In this document: in pieces, positions 8,507 through 16,416 of the stretch
How the letters are laid out: each line of letters starts with the position of its first letter
Position numbering within the stretch: the stretch's first letter is position 1
The notes under the pieces: generated by a model
What the model was told of the DNA's origin: nothing
What the model saw: the letters and a program-made list of their open reading frames with translations, nothing else
Databases searched by the model: none
Source: Acidobacteriota bacterium
GTDB taxonomy: Bacteria > Acidobacteriota > Vicinamibacteria > Marinacidobacterales > Marinacidobacteraceae
Assembly: GCA_028877265.1 (NCBI GenBank)
Contig: JAPPGX010000198.1
Span: 1-55,523 of the forward strand
Reading direction: 5' to 3'
Length of the DNA: 55,523 bases
Made by a program: the position numbers and the translations under genes

Positions 8507-8675
8507 GAGCCTGTCCCGGCAATCTCGTGGCATTCGACGGCCGATGCATCCCGCCTGAACGGCTTCGCTCTGCGTTGCGCTTCGGTCGGAAGAGCGCTGC
8601 TATTCCTCCCTCGCGCGCCTTGTCAGCCGGGCGCCTCGGCCGTCTCGGTGCTCACAACATTGCCGGGAAAGACTC
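8507..8675. mobile_element. MITE-like element with inverted ends and CTAG flanks
   Basis: The left end GAGCCTGTCCCGGCAAT and the reverse complement of the right end GAGTCTTTCCCGGCAAT match at 15 of 17 positions. CTAG is present immediately outside both ends (8503-8506 and 8676-8679), looking like a target duplication of the YTAR type made by some IS5-family elements. The 169-bp interior has no convincing gene. A diverged copy of the right half in opposite orientation closes the window (55,470-55,523), so this is a dispersed family. Assignment to IS5-derived MITEs is inference from end structure only. Confidence 0.7.
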
Positions 8676-8682
8676 CTAGCTC

Positions 8683-9903
8683 ATGGACCCCTGCCGCGCG
8701 CTGGAACTGGCGGAGGAGTCCCGGGCGGAGCTGCTGCGGCTTCTCGAAGCACTGATCGAGGCGCCGAGCGCGTACGGCGGTTCGGCTCGCGAAGCGCAGA
8801 CGCGGCTCGGGGAGTACCTGGGGCGGAACGGTTTCGGAGTGGAAACCGCCGAGGAATCGTGGGAGCCGCTTCGCGATCATCCCGAGTTCAGTCCGCCGCC
8901 GCCGGAGATCGAAGCGCCCGTGAACCTGGTCGCCACGCCGCCCGGCGCTCCCCGCCTCACCTTCTTCGCCCACGTGGACACCGAGCCGCCGTCGGCCGGC
9001 TGGAGCTCGCCACCCACCGAAGCCACGGTGCGCGACGGACGCGTGCGTGGCCTGGGAGCAGCGGACGACAAGGGGGGCCTCGCCGCGGCGGCGGTGGCGG
9101 CGGCGCTCCTCGCGCGGCACGCGCGGAAGGCGCCCCGGGTGGTGAGCGTCCACGGCAAGGGGGGCGGTGCGAGGGGGACCCTCCCGGTCTTTGGCCGGAT
9201 GGAGCCGGGAGATTCCATCTACGTGCATCCGCCCGAGAACGGGGCGGGCCTCGGCGTGCTCAAGAGCGCGAGCCGGGGCGTCGTGGACGTGCATCTCCGG
9301 GTGACCGGGTGGTCGGGACGGCTCCGGGAAATCGGGACTCCGGAGAGCGCGGCCTTCGCGGAGGGTGGCGACGCGCTGCAAGCCTGCCTCCGTTGGGTCG
9401 AGCGCCTGCGCCGGAGCGAGTTCTCCGACTGCGAGATCAACCTGGGGCGCGTGGTTGCCGGCAAGGCCGCCGGGCTGACCCCGGTCCGGTGCGACGCAGA
9501 CGCAAGGGTCCTCTTCCGCGGGAAGAAGACCGTGGACGGGGTCCTGGAGGCCTTCCGCCGTGCTGCGGAGGATGAGCGGGCACGGGGTTCCGGCGGGCGC
9601 TTCGAGTTCGAGGCGACGGCCCCCGGACTCCGCGCGAATCCCGCCGAGACCGGCTGGAACGACCCGTTGGCCGTCGAACTGCGATCGGCGGTCGCCGGGA
9701 TCACGGGCCGCGAACCGGTCCCCTACGCCGACCACCTGGCGAGCGACATCCGCTTCCCGATCCGCCTCCGGGGAGCGGCGTCGCTGGGAATCGGGTCGCT
9801 GGGCGGGAACTTCTACGGCCCCGACGAATGGGTGGACCTGGACGACCTGGTGCGGCTGGTGGCGGTGCTGGTGCTCTTCGGCGCGCGCCGCGCCGACTCC
9901 TAA
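8683..9903 (+). CDS. M20-family homologue with degraded catalytic site
   Basis: The 406-aa protein is clearly ArgE/DapE/M20-like: FFAHVDTEPP (His ligand, Asp) and LGAADDKGG (bridging Asp) are intact. The segment that should carry the catalytic Glu-Glu pair reads VHGKGGGARG, and the position of the last His ligand reads NFYGPDEW instead of a His-Gly-Pro-type motif. The lid domain (~180-300) is still recognisable. It is therefore either a pseudo-enzyme (binding or regulatory role) or an M20 branch with altered chemistry. It follows the TRAP operon after the mobile element and ends overlapping the convergent methyltransferase gene by four bases. The reading frame is intact. Confidence 0.8.
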   Translation: MDPCRALELAEESRAELLRLLEALIEAPSAYGGSAREAQTRLGEYLGRNGFGVETAEESWEPLRDHPEFSPPPPEIEAPVNLVATPPGAPRLTFFAHVDTEPPSAGWSSPPTEATVRDGRVRGLGAADDKGGLAAAAVAAALLARHARKAPRVVSVHGKGGGARGTLPVFGRMEPGDSIYVHPPENGAGLGVLKSASRGVVDVHLRVTGWSGRLREIGTPESAAFAEGGDALQACLRWVERLRRSEFSDCEINLGRVVAGKAAGLTPVRCDADARVLFRGKKTVDGVLEAFRRAAEDERARGSGGRFEFEATAPGLRANPAETGWNDPLAVELRSAVAGITGREPVPYADHLASDIRFPIRLRGAASLGIGSLGGNFYGPDEWVDLDDLVRLVAVLVLFGARRADS

Positions 9904-10721
9904 TCCTGGCGCGTCGCGACGAGGAAGAGACGCGGGAACGGGTACACCGTGGAGCCGTCCGCACGCTGCGGATACGCCTCCCGCAGCCGTTCCCGGTACA
10001 CCTCCAGGAAGCGTTCGAGGTCGGCGCCGGTCAGACCGTTCAGGACCGGCCGGAGACCGGTCGCCATCACCCACTCGAGGACGGCGTCGTCACCTTCGAG
10101 CCGGTGGAGATACACGGTCTCCCAGATGTCCAGCTCCGCTGCCTCCGGGGCCAACAGCTCGTAGTACGCGCCGGTGTCGAGCACCCAGTCGCGCGCGGCG
10201 GCGGCCGCTACCGCTTCATTCCCGAGGCGCGAGCCGCCGACCCCGCCGTTCGCGAGCGTTTCGCACATGAGCACGTGGGACGGCTGAAGATGACTGAGCG
10301 GCATCTGCGCCGCCAGACAGCCGCCCGGCGCGAGATAGCCCAGCAGCCGCGGAAACAGCGCCTCGTGATCCTCCAGCCAATGGAGGGCAGCGTTGGAGAA
10401 GATGAGGTCCGGCGCCTGCTCCGGTTCCCAGCCCGCGATGTCCCCGTGGACCCACGCGATGCGGCCCGGTTCCGCGCGAGCCCTCCCCAGCATCTCCGGG
10501 GAACCGTCGAGTCCGACCACGCGGGCGCCGGGGAACCGGTTCGCGACGATCCGGGTGATGGCTCCCGCGCCGCACCCGAGGTCGTGGACGAGCGACGCGT
10601 CGGTGATCGGAACCCGGTCCAGGAGCTCGAGCGCCGGCCGCAGCCGGTAGTCCCGGAACCTGTCGTACTGGGCCGGGTCCCAGTCGGCGTCGGTGGCTTG
10701 GCGCCGACCGGCGTTGGGCAT
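9900..10721 (-). CDS. SAM-dependent methyltransferase, trans-aconitate methyltransferase-like
   Basis: The 273-aa class I methyltransferase has SAM motif I HDLGCGAGAITRIVANRFP, the acidic end of beta-2 VVGLDGSPEML, and NAALHWLEDHEALFPRLLG, close to the Tam signature. Tam methylates trans-aconitate that would otherwise inhibit the TCA cycle. The ATG at 10721 overlaps the Smr-gene stop by one base (TGATG), so it is the second gene of a two-gene unit. Exact substrate specificity is inferred from the overall pattern and is not proven. Confidence 0.82.
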   Translation of the reverse strand: MPNAGRRQATDADWDPAQYDRFRDYRLRPALELLDRVPITDASLVHDLGCGAGAITRIVANRFPGARVVGLDGSPEMLGRARAEPGRIAWVHGDIAGWEPEQAPDLIFSNAALHWLEDHEALFPRLLGYLAPGGCLAAQMPLSHLQPSHVLMCETLANGGVGGSRLGNEAVAAAAARDWVLDTGAYYELLAPEAAELDIWETVYLHRLEGDDAVLEWVMATGLRPVLNGLTGADLERFLEVYRERLREAYPQRADGSTVYPFPRLFLVATRQD

Positions 10722-11212
10722 CAGTTCGGGGCGGCGGCGAGTACGACGTAGAGCGCTCCGCCGCCCCCGTCCTCCCGGCGCGCCTCGCCCCAGGCGGCCA
10801 CGAGTTCCGGCTTCCATTCGGCGAGCCACTCGGGCACGCGGCGCGCCAGCACCGGTTGGCCGCCTTCGGAGCCGTAGCCCTTGCCGTGGATCACGGTCAC
10901 GAACCGGTCGCCCCGGATCTGCCGGGCGCGGAGGAAGTTCTCGAGAAGGCGGCGCGCCTCGTCCCGGGTCTTCTGGCGGAGTGAGATGGCGCAGTCGTCC
11001 CGCACCCGGCGTTTCCCGCTCTGGAGATTGCGGAGCAACGCGTTTGGCGACGGGAGCGCGAAGTCCACCGGAAGGTCCCGGACGGCGACCACGAGTTCGG
11101 ACGCTGCTTCGGCGACCGCCTCGGCGAACTCGGCCCGGTCGCGCTCCGTTGCGCCCTCCGCCTCAGGGAATTCGAGGCGGGGCGGCTTGCGTTTCCGCGA
11201 TGGGTCAGGCAC
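10721..11212 (-). CDS. Smr-domain protein
   Basis: The 163-aa protein has a C-terminal Smr (MutS2-related) domain at about residues 75-155, recognised by VTVIHGKGYGSEGG and PVLARRVPEWL. Smr domains are endonuclease or structure-specific DNA/RNA binding modules. The usual LDLHG entry motif is replaced by ISLRQKT, so nuclease activity is uncertain. The GTG at 11212 is chosen because GGAG lies seven bases upstream; an ATG 17 codons earlier would run into the start of the divergent M24 gene. The N-terminal third is basic (PSRKRKPPR). Confidence 0.75.
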   Translation of the reverse strand: MPDPSRKRKPPRLEFPEAEGATERDRAEFAEAVAEAASELVVAVRDLPVDFALPSPNALLRNLQSGKRRVRDDCAISLRQKTRDEARRLLENFLRARQIRGDRFVTVIHGKGYGSEGGQPVLARRVPEWLAEWKPELVAAWGEARREDGGGGALYVVLAAAPN

Positions 11213-11261
11213 GCATAGACTCCGGAAAGGCGACCGGCTCGGTTCGAGGGAGGGTATCGCC

Positions 11262-12689
11262 ATGAGGAAGTGGAGGAACGAGGGGTTCTTCGGCGCCGGG
11301 TGCGCCGTGCTTCTCCTGTTTGCGCTCGGCGCGTGTAGCGTGGAGGTCGGGGATCGGGATTCACTCCGATCCGGTGGCGCCGACTACGGCATCCCGGACT
11401 CCAAGGAGCGGTTCGCGATCCAGCGGAACGCCATCGCCGAGAAGCTCCAGACGGCGCTCCTCCCCGCGATGCGCAACCACGGGATCGACATGTGGATCGT
11501 CCTGGACCGGGAGAACAACGAGGAGCCGCTCCACGTCGAACTCGGAGGCGGGTTCGCCGGAGTGCGCGGCGCCTTCATCTTCCACGACGACGGCTCGGAC
11601 ACCGTCCAGAAGCTCTACTACAGCTCGCACGAGCAGCCCGCCAACTCGGTCATCAGCCAGATCTACGACGAGACGATCTACTACGGATACAGCCCCGAAG
11701 GGCTGACGCCGCACCTCCGGAAGGCGATCGAGGACCGGGACCCGCAGACGATCGGCGTCAACACCTCGCACACGCTGCCCGAGGCCGACGGGCTGACGGT
11801 GGGCCTGAGGAACTTCCTGGTGGACGCCATCGGCCCGGAATACGCAAGCCGCATCGTCTCGGCCGAGCTGCTGGTCCGTGACTTCCGGCTTCAGCGCACC
11901 CCCGCCGAGACCGTGATCTACACGCAACTCCTGGAGTGGTCCGCGCGCTGGATGGAGGAGGCGCTCTCCACCGAGAACGTCACGACCGGGATCACCACCG
12001 CGGAGGACGTCGCCTGGTTCCTGCTCGACCGGGCGCTCGAGCTGGGGCTCACCGGCTGGGGCACCGTGCGCGTCGTACGGGAGGGAGAACTGCTCCCGAT
12101 CCACGATCCGGACATCCCCCTCGAGCCCGGTGACATCGTCGGGATCGACGGCGGGCTGCACTATCTCCACTACGCGATCGACATCAAGCGGACCGCCTAC
12201 ATCCTGAGGCCCGGCGAGACGGAGATGCCGGAGACTCTTCAGGAGGTCTGGCGCACCACCCACGAGATCGGCGACTTCTACGCGAGCCAGATGGTGCCGG
12301 GCGCCGTCGGTTCCGAGACTTGGTCCGCCATAGGCGCCGAGATGGCGAGCCGCGGCTACCGGGCCGTAGGACCCGACGCCGGCGGCGACGCCGTCACCAC
12401 CACCGAGCCGGAGGTCGGCGTCTACGGCCACTCGGTGGGCAACGTGGCGCACGACATCGGCGCCCGCATCGCGGACGACATCCCGTTCGCCTACGGGGAC
12501 CGGGTCCGGTTCCCGCTGCAAGCGAACGAGTGGGTCTCGATCGAGTTCCACGTGAGCATCCCGGTGCCGGAATGGGACGGAAAGACCTGGTACGCGCGCT
12601 TCGAGGAGACCGCCCAGATCACCGAGGAGGGAGTGAAATGGCTGATTCCCACCCAGAAGGAGTTGTTCCTGATCGAGCCGGCGAACTGA
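11262..12689 (+). CDS. M24 (aminopeptidase P-like) lipoprotein, paralogue 1
   Basis: The 475-aa protein has a type II signal (lipobox LGAC), a creatinase-N-like domain containing the shared stretch ALLPAMRNHGIDMWIV, and a C-terminal M24 pita-bread domain. The five metal ligands are visible: GIDGGL (Asp), AIDIKRT (Asp), YGHSVGN (His), SIEFHV (Glu) and RFEET (Glu). It is probably a periplasmic or surface Xaa-Pro-type peptidase or a related hydrolase. The ATG at 11262 is preceded by GAGGGAGG. It is the first of two tandem paralogues; a third lies in opposite orientation at 14.9 kb. Confidence 0.9.
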   Translation: MRKWRNEGFFGAGCAVLLLFALGACSVEVGDRDSLRSGGADYGIPDSKERFAIQRNAIAEKLQTALLPAMRNHGIDMWIVLDRENNEEPLHVELGGGFAGVRGAFIFHDDGSDTVQKLYYSSHEQPANSVISQIYDETIYYGYSPEGLTPHLRKAIEDRDPQTIGVNTSHTLPEADGLTVGLRNFLVDAIGPEYASRIVSAELLVRDFRLQRTPAETVIYTQLLEWSARWMEEALSTENVTTGITTAEDVAWFLLDRALELGLTGWGTVRVVREGELLPIHDPDIPLEPGDIVGIDGGLHYLHYAIDIKRTAYILRPGETEMPETLQEVWRTTHEIGDFYASQMVPGAVGSETWSAIGAEMASRGYRAVGPDAGGDAVTTTEPEVGVYGHSVGNVAHDIGARIADDIPFAYGDRVRFPLQANEWVSIEFHVSIPVPEWDGKTWYARFEETAQITEEGVKWLIPTQKELFLIEPAN

Positions 12690-14113
12690 TCCCGTTCCCG
12701 GCGCTGCTGCCGGGGGTCCTGTTCGCGCTCGCGGGCTGCGCCCCGCCCGCACCGCCAGCGGCGGGTCCGTACAACCCGTACGGGGTTCCTTCGGAGTACG
12801 AGCAGTGGGGGCTGAAGCGCACCATCGTGCAGAAGAAGCTCGACGAGGCGCTGCCGCCGGCCATGAGGAATCACGGGATCGACATGTGGATCGTCATGGA
12901 CCGGGAGAACAACAAGGAGCCGCTTCACGACGAGGTGGGCGGGGGCTACCCGGGGGTCCGCGGCGTGTACCTCTTCTTCGACCGGGGGGAGGAGGAGGGC
13001 GTTGAGAAGCTCTTCTTCGGCTCCCACGAGCAGCCGAACACCGCCATCGTGCCGCACCTGTTCGACGCCACGGCCTACTACGGCTACCACCCGGAGGGGG
13101 TGGCGCCGATCCTCCGGGACGCGGTGGCCGAGCGGGACCCCCAGCGGATCGGGATCAACCGCTCCTACACGCTGCCGGAAGCCGACGGGCTCACGCTGGG
13201 GCTCCTCGAGTACATCGAGAACGCCATCGGACCCGAGTATTCATCAAGGATCGTCTCGGCGGAGCTGCTGGTGCGTGACTTCCGGCTCCACAAGGTCCCC
13301 GAGGAGACCGAGGTCTTCACCCAGCTCCTCGAGTGGTCCGACCGCTGGATGAAGGAGGGATTCGACGCCGTCGTTCCCGGCGAGACCACCGCGGCCGATC
13401 TCTACTGGCTGATGGAGCAGCGGGCCCGCGACGTGGGACTCGAGACCGGCGAGAGCGGGTCCAACGTGGCCCGGATCGTCCGCGAGGGTGAGCAGCTCCC
13501 CCTCGCCAGCGAGCATCCGATCGAACCCGGAGACATCGTCGGCATCGACAGCGGGCTCCGGTATCTCGGCTTCGAGACCGACATGAAGCGCACCATCTAC
13601 GTCCTCCGCGAAGGGGAGACCGAGCCGCCGCAGAGCATCCGGGACGCCTGGCAGGAAACGCTCGGGGTCGCCGACATCTACGTCGAGGAGATGATCCCGG
13701 GCCGGACCGGCACTGAGGTCTGGTCCGCCATCGTGGAGCGCGTCCAGGACCGCGGCTATCAGGTCGTGGGGCCGGACGCCGGCGGGGTCGCCGCCACCGA
13801 CACCCGGCCGGAGATCGGCATCTATGGACACTCGGTGGGGAACAACTCCCACGACATCGGGGCCCGGGTGGCCCAGGACTTCCCGCTTGCCTACGGGCAG
13901 CGGGTGCGGTTCCCGCTGGTCGAGGGGGAGTGGGTATCCGTCGAGTTCCACCTGAGCACCCCGATCCCCGAGTGGGGCGGCACCACCTGGTACTCGCGCT
14001 TCGAAGAAAACACCCAGCAGGCGGCAGTCGGCGTGAACTACCTCATCCCGCGCCAGGAACGGCTGCTGCTGGTGGCCCCGGAGGGAGGACTGGTCAGTCC
14101 CGGAAACGAATAA
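12638..14113 (+). CDS. M24 (aminopeptidase P-like) lipoprotein, paralogue 2
   Basis: The 491-aa frame is strongly similar to the preceding gene throughout, with intact ligands in GIDSGL, TDMKRT, YGHSVGN, SVEFHL and RFEEN, and lipobox LAGC. The ATG at 12638 has an excellent ribosome site (GGAGGGAG) but overlaps the upstream gene by 52 bp and puts 17 mostly acidic residues before the hydrophobic signal. A CTG at 12686 overlapping the upstream TGA (CTGA) would start the signal directly. The tandem arrangement points to local duplication. Predicted product: an envelope-anchored proline-specific peptidase. Confidence 0.88.
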   Translation: MADSHPEGVVPDRAGELIPFPALLPGVLFALAGCAPPAPPAAGPYNPYGVPSEYEQWGLKRTIVQKKLDEALPPAMRNHGIDMWIVMDRENNKEPLHDEVGGGYPGVRGVYLFFDRGEEEGVEKLFFGSHEQPNTAIVPHLFDATAYYGYHPEGVAPILRDAVAERDPQRIGINRSYTLPEADGLTLGLLEYIENAIGPEYSSRIVSAELLVRDFRLHKVPEETEVFTQLLEWSDRWMKEGFDAVVPGETTAADLYWLMEQRARDVGLETGESGSNVARIVREGEQLPLASEHPIEPGDIVGIDSGLRYLGFETDMKRTIYVLREGETEPPQSIRDAWQETLGVADIYVEEMIPGRTGTEVWSAIVERVQDRGYQVVGPDAGGVAATDTRPEIGIYGHSVGNNSHDIGARVAQDFPLAYGQRVRFPLVEGEWVSVEFHLSTPIPEWGGTTWYSRFEENTQQAAVGVNYLIPRQERLLLVAPEGGLVSPGNE

Positions 14114-14123
14114 GGTTGAGCCT

Positions 14124-14825
14124 GTGGGCGTCCGCGCGCTGGCTTTCGACGTCTTCGGCACCGTGGTGGACTGGCGTTCCACGGTGATCCGGGAAGGCGA
14201 AGCTCTCGGCCGCGCCAAGGGACTGCAAGTGGACTGGGCCGCCTTCGCGGAGGCGTGGCGGGACGGCTACCACCCCGCCATGGACCGCGTGCGGAAGGGA
14301 GAGCTTCCCTGGACGAACATCGACGACCTGAACCGGATGAATCTGGACCGCTTGCTGGAGCGATTCCGGGTCGAGGGCCTCAGCGAATCTGAAAAGCAGG
14401 ACTTCAACCGTGTCTGGCACCGTCTGGATCCATGGCCCGATTCGGTGGCGGGCCTCAGGAGGCTGAAGGCGAAGTTCACGCTGACGACGCTGTCGAACGG
14501 GAACGTGGGGCTACTGGTGAACATGGCCAAACACGCCGGGCTTCCCTGGGACCTCGTGCTCTCCTCGGAGCTGATCGGCCACTACAAGCCGGACCGGGAG
14601 GTCTACCTGAAGGCGGCCGAACTGCTCGGGCTGCGGCCCGGCGAGGTCATGATGGTCGCGGCCCACAAGTACGACCTGAGGGCGGCGGCCGAAGCAGGCT
14701 TTCGCACGGGCTTCGTTCCCCGGCCGGAGGAGTGGCCGAACCGCCGGATCGACCTGTCCTACGAGGACGCGTTCGACGTCAACGCGAGGGACTTCCTGGA
14801 CCTGGCCGCGCGGCTCGGCGCGTAA
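14124..14825 (+). CDS. HAD hydrolase, haloacid dehalogenase type II-like
   Basis: This 233-aa HAD-superfamily enzyme has the nucleophile motif LAFDVFGTVVDW (Asp9), motif II TTLSNGN, the motif III lysine in GHYKPDREVY, and a motif IV region MVAAHKYDLRAAAEAG. The DVFGTVVDW form is characteristic of 2-haloacid dehalogenases and their close relatives. It could remove halide from short 2-haloacids or act on a phosphate ester. It starts at GTG 14124, ten bases after the second M24 gene, so it is probably co-transcribed with it. It converges on M24 paralogue 3. Confidence 0.88.
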   Translation: MGVRALAFDVFGTVVDWRSTVIREGEALGRAKGLQVDWAAFAEAWRDGYHPAMDRVRKGELPWTNIDDLNRMNLDRLLERFRVEGLSESEKQDFNRVWHRLDPWPDSVAGLRRLKAKFTLTTLSNGNVGLLVNMAKHAGLPWDLVLSSELIGHYKPDREVYLKAAELLGLRPGEVMMVAAHKYDLRAAAEAGFRTGFVPRPEEWPNRRIDLSYEDAFDVNARDFLDLAARLGA

Positions 14826-14836
14826 GGCTCGGGAGC

Positions 14837-14854
14837 GCCGGTCTTCAGACCGGC
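14837..14854. repeat. REP-like palindrome GCCGGTCTTCAGACCGGC
   Basis: An 18-bp perfect palindrome identical to that at 23,054. It lies in the 123-bp gap between the convergent HAD and M24 genes and is followed by a second GC-rich imperfect dyad (CCGCCCGCCGGAGGCGG). It may serve as a bidirectional terminator or a dispersed REP. Confidence 0.6.
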
Positions 14855-14948
14855 ACCGCCCGCCGGAGGCGGACGAACGTGCGGCGAAATGCGCCCCCAG
14901 GGTGGCCGCCGGAACTCCCGCAGGAGCCCCGGGCACGAGGAAACGGCG

Positions 14949-16343
14949 CTATCGGGAGTGGATGAGCAGCAGTTCCGTCTGGAACGGGATCAGCTCTTCG
15001 AGTCCCTCGGGGCCCACCACCGCGATCTCCTCGTAGCGGGCCGACCACTTCTTCCCGTTCCACTCGGGGATGGGCACCCCGACGTGGAACTCCATGGCGA
15101 CGAACTCTCCCTCCACGAGCGGAAAGCGCACCCGGTCCCCGTAGGCGAACGGCAGGTCGGGAGCGACCCGGGCGCCGATGTCGTGCAGGTCGTTGCCCAG
15201 CGAGTGTCCGTAGAGGGCGATCTCGTGTTCGGGCCCGACGTTCCCGACGCTGGGGTCGGTCCGGGTGTCCCGGACGTAGCCGTCGCGTTCCGCCTCCGCG
15301 ATGATCGCCTCGTAGATCTCATGCCCGATGGCGCCCGGGACCATCCTGCTCGCGTAGAGCCGCGAGGTCTGGACGGCCTCCGCCCAGGCGTTCCGGATGC
15401 TCTCCGGCGGCTCGCTCTCCCCGGGGCCCAGGACATAGGCGGTCCGCTTCATGTCGCTCTCGAACTGGAGGTAGAAGAGTCCCGCGTCCACCGCCACGAT
15501 GTCGCCGGGCTGGATGGGGATGTCCGCGGCGTGGCGCGGCAGCAGGTCGCCCTCCCGGACCACCCGGACGGTCTGGAAACTCCCCATCCCCAGTGCAAGG
15601 GCCTGGTCCTCGAACCAGCCGGCCATTTCGAGGGCGGTGGTCTCGCCGGGGATGACGTGGGGTCCGGTCAGCCCTTCGGTCTCCCAGCGCGCCGTCCATT
15701 CGGTGAGCTGCCGGTAGAGGTCCCGCTCGAGCGGCGTGCGCAGGTTGCGGAAGTCCCGGATCAGGAGTTCCGCGGAGACGAGGCGGTCGGAATACGGGCT
15801 GCCGATCGCCTCCACCAGGACCTCCCGGAAGGCGACGGTGAGGCCGTCGGCCTCGGGAAGCGTCCTCGACGTGTTGATCCCGATGCGCTGGGGGTCGCGG
15901 CTGTGGACGGCTTCCCGGAGGTGGGGCGTGATCCCCTCCCCGCTGTAGCCGTAGTAGACCTTCTCGTCGTAGACCTGCTCGATCACGGAGTCTCCCGGCT
16001 GGACGTGGGAGCCGAGGTAGATCTTCTCGGGCTCCGCGTCGCCCGAGTCGAAGAAGATGTAGGCGGAGCGCACCCCGGCGAAGCCGCCGCCGATCTCCTC
16101 GTGGAGCGGGTCGGGGTGGTTCTCCCGGTCGAGCACGATCCACATGTCGATGCCGTGGGTGCGCATCGCCGGGAGCAGCGCGGTGCGGAGTTTCTCCTCG
16201 ACGATCGCGGTCTTGATCCGGGCCCGTTCGAGGGCTCCGGGTACGCCGTAGCCGGACCCGGCCGGGGCATCGGGCGCCGGGGATGGCGCCGGGGTGCAAC
16301 TGGCGGCCAGCAGGCCGACGAGCAGGACAGCAGTCACGCGCAC
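14949..16343 (-). CDS. M24 (aminopeptidase P-like) lipoprotein, paralogue 3
   Basis: The 464-aa third member of the M24 set is oriented toward the other two. A lipoprotein signal (LAASC) precedes a creatinase-N-like domain with ALLPAMRTHGIDMWIVLD, then the M24 domain with ligands in AVDAGL, SDMKRT, YGHSLGN, AMEFHV and ARYEE. The GTG at 16343 is preferred because GAGGTGA lies just upstream; the frame is open to 16403. It is more diverged from paralogues 1 and 2 than they are from each other. It lies downstream of the Oar-like receptor gene on the same strand, so a received peptide could be processed by it. Confidence 0.9.
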   Translation of the reverse strand: MRVTAVLLVGLLAASCTPAPSPAPDAPAGSGYGVPGALERARIKTAIVEEKLRTALLPAMRTHGIDMWIVLDRENHPDPLHEEIGGGFAGVRSAYIFFDSGDAEPEKIYLGSHVQPGDSVIEQVYDEKVYYGYSGEGITPHLREAVHSRDPQRIGINTSRTLPEADGLTVAFREVLVEAIGSPYSDRLVSAELLIRDFRNLRTPLERDLYRQLTEWTARWETEGLTGPHVIPGETTALEMAGWFEDQALALGMGSFQTVRVVREGDLLPRHAADIPIQPGDIVAVDAGLFYLQFESDMKRTAYVLGPGESEPPESIRNAWAEAVQTSRLYASRMVPGAIGHEIYEAIIAEAERDGYVRDTRTDPSVGNVGPEHEIALYGHSLGNDLHDIGARVAPDLPFAYGDRVRFPLVEGEFVAMEFHVGVPIPEWNGKKWSARYEEIAVVGPEGLEELIPFQTELLLIHSR

Positions 16344-16416
16344 GGAAATCACCTCATGGGGAGAGCGGTCGGGGCGGCGCCGTGGAGGCCCCGCCCCGGC
16401 CAATGGTTTCAGACGA

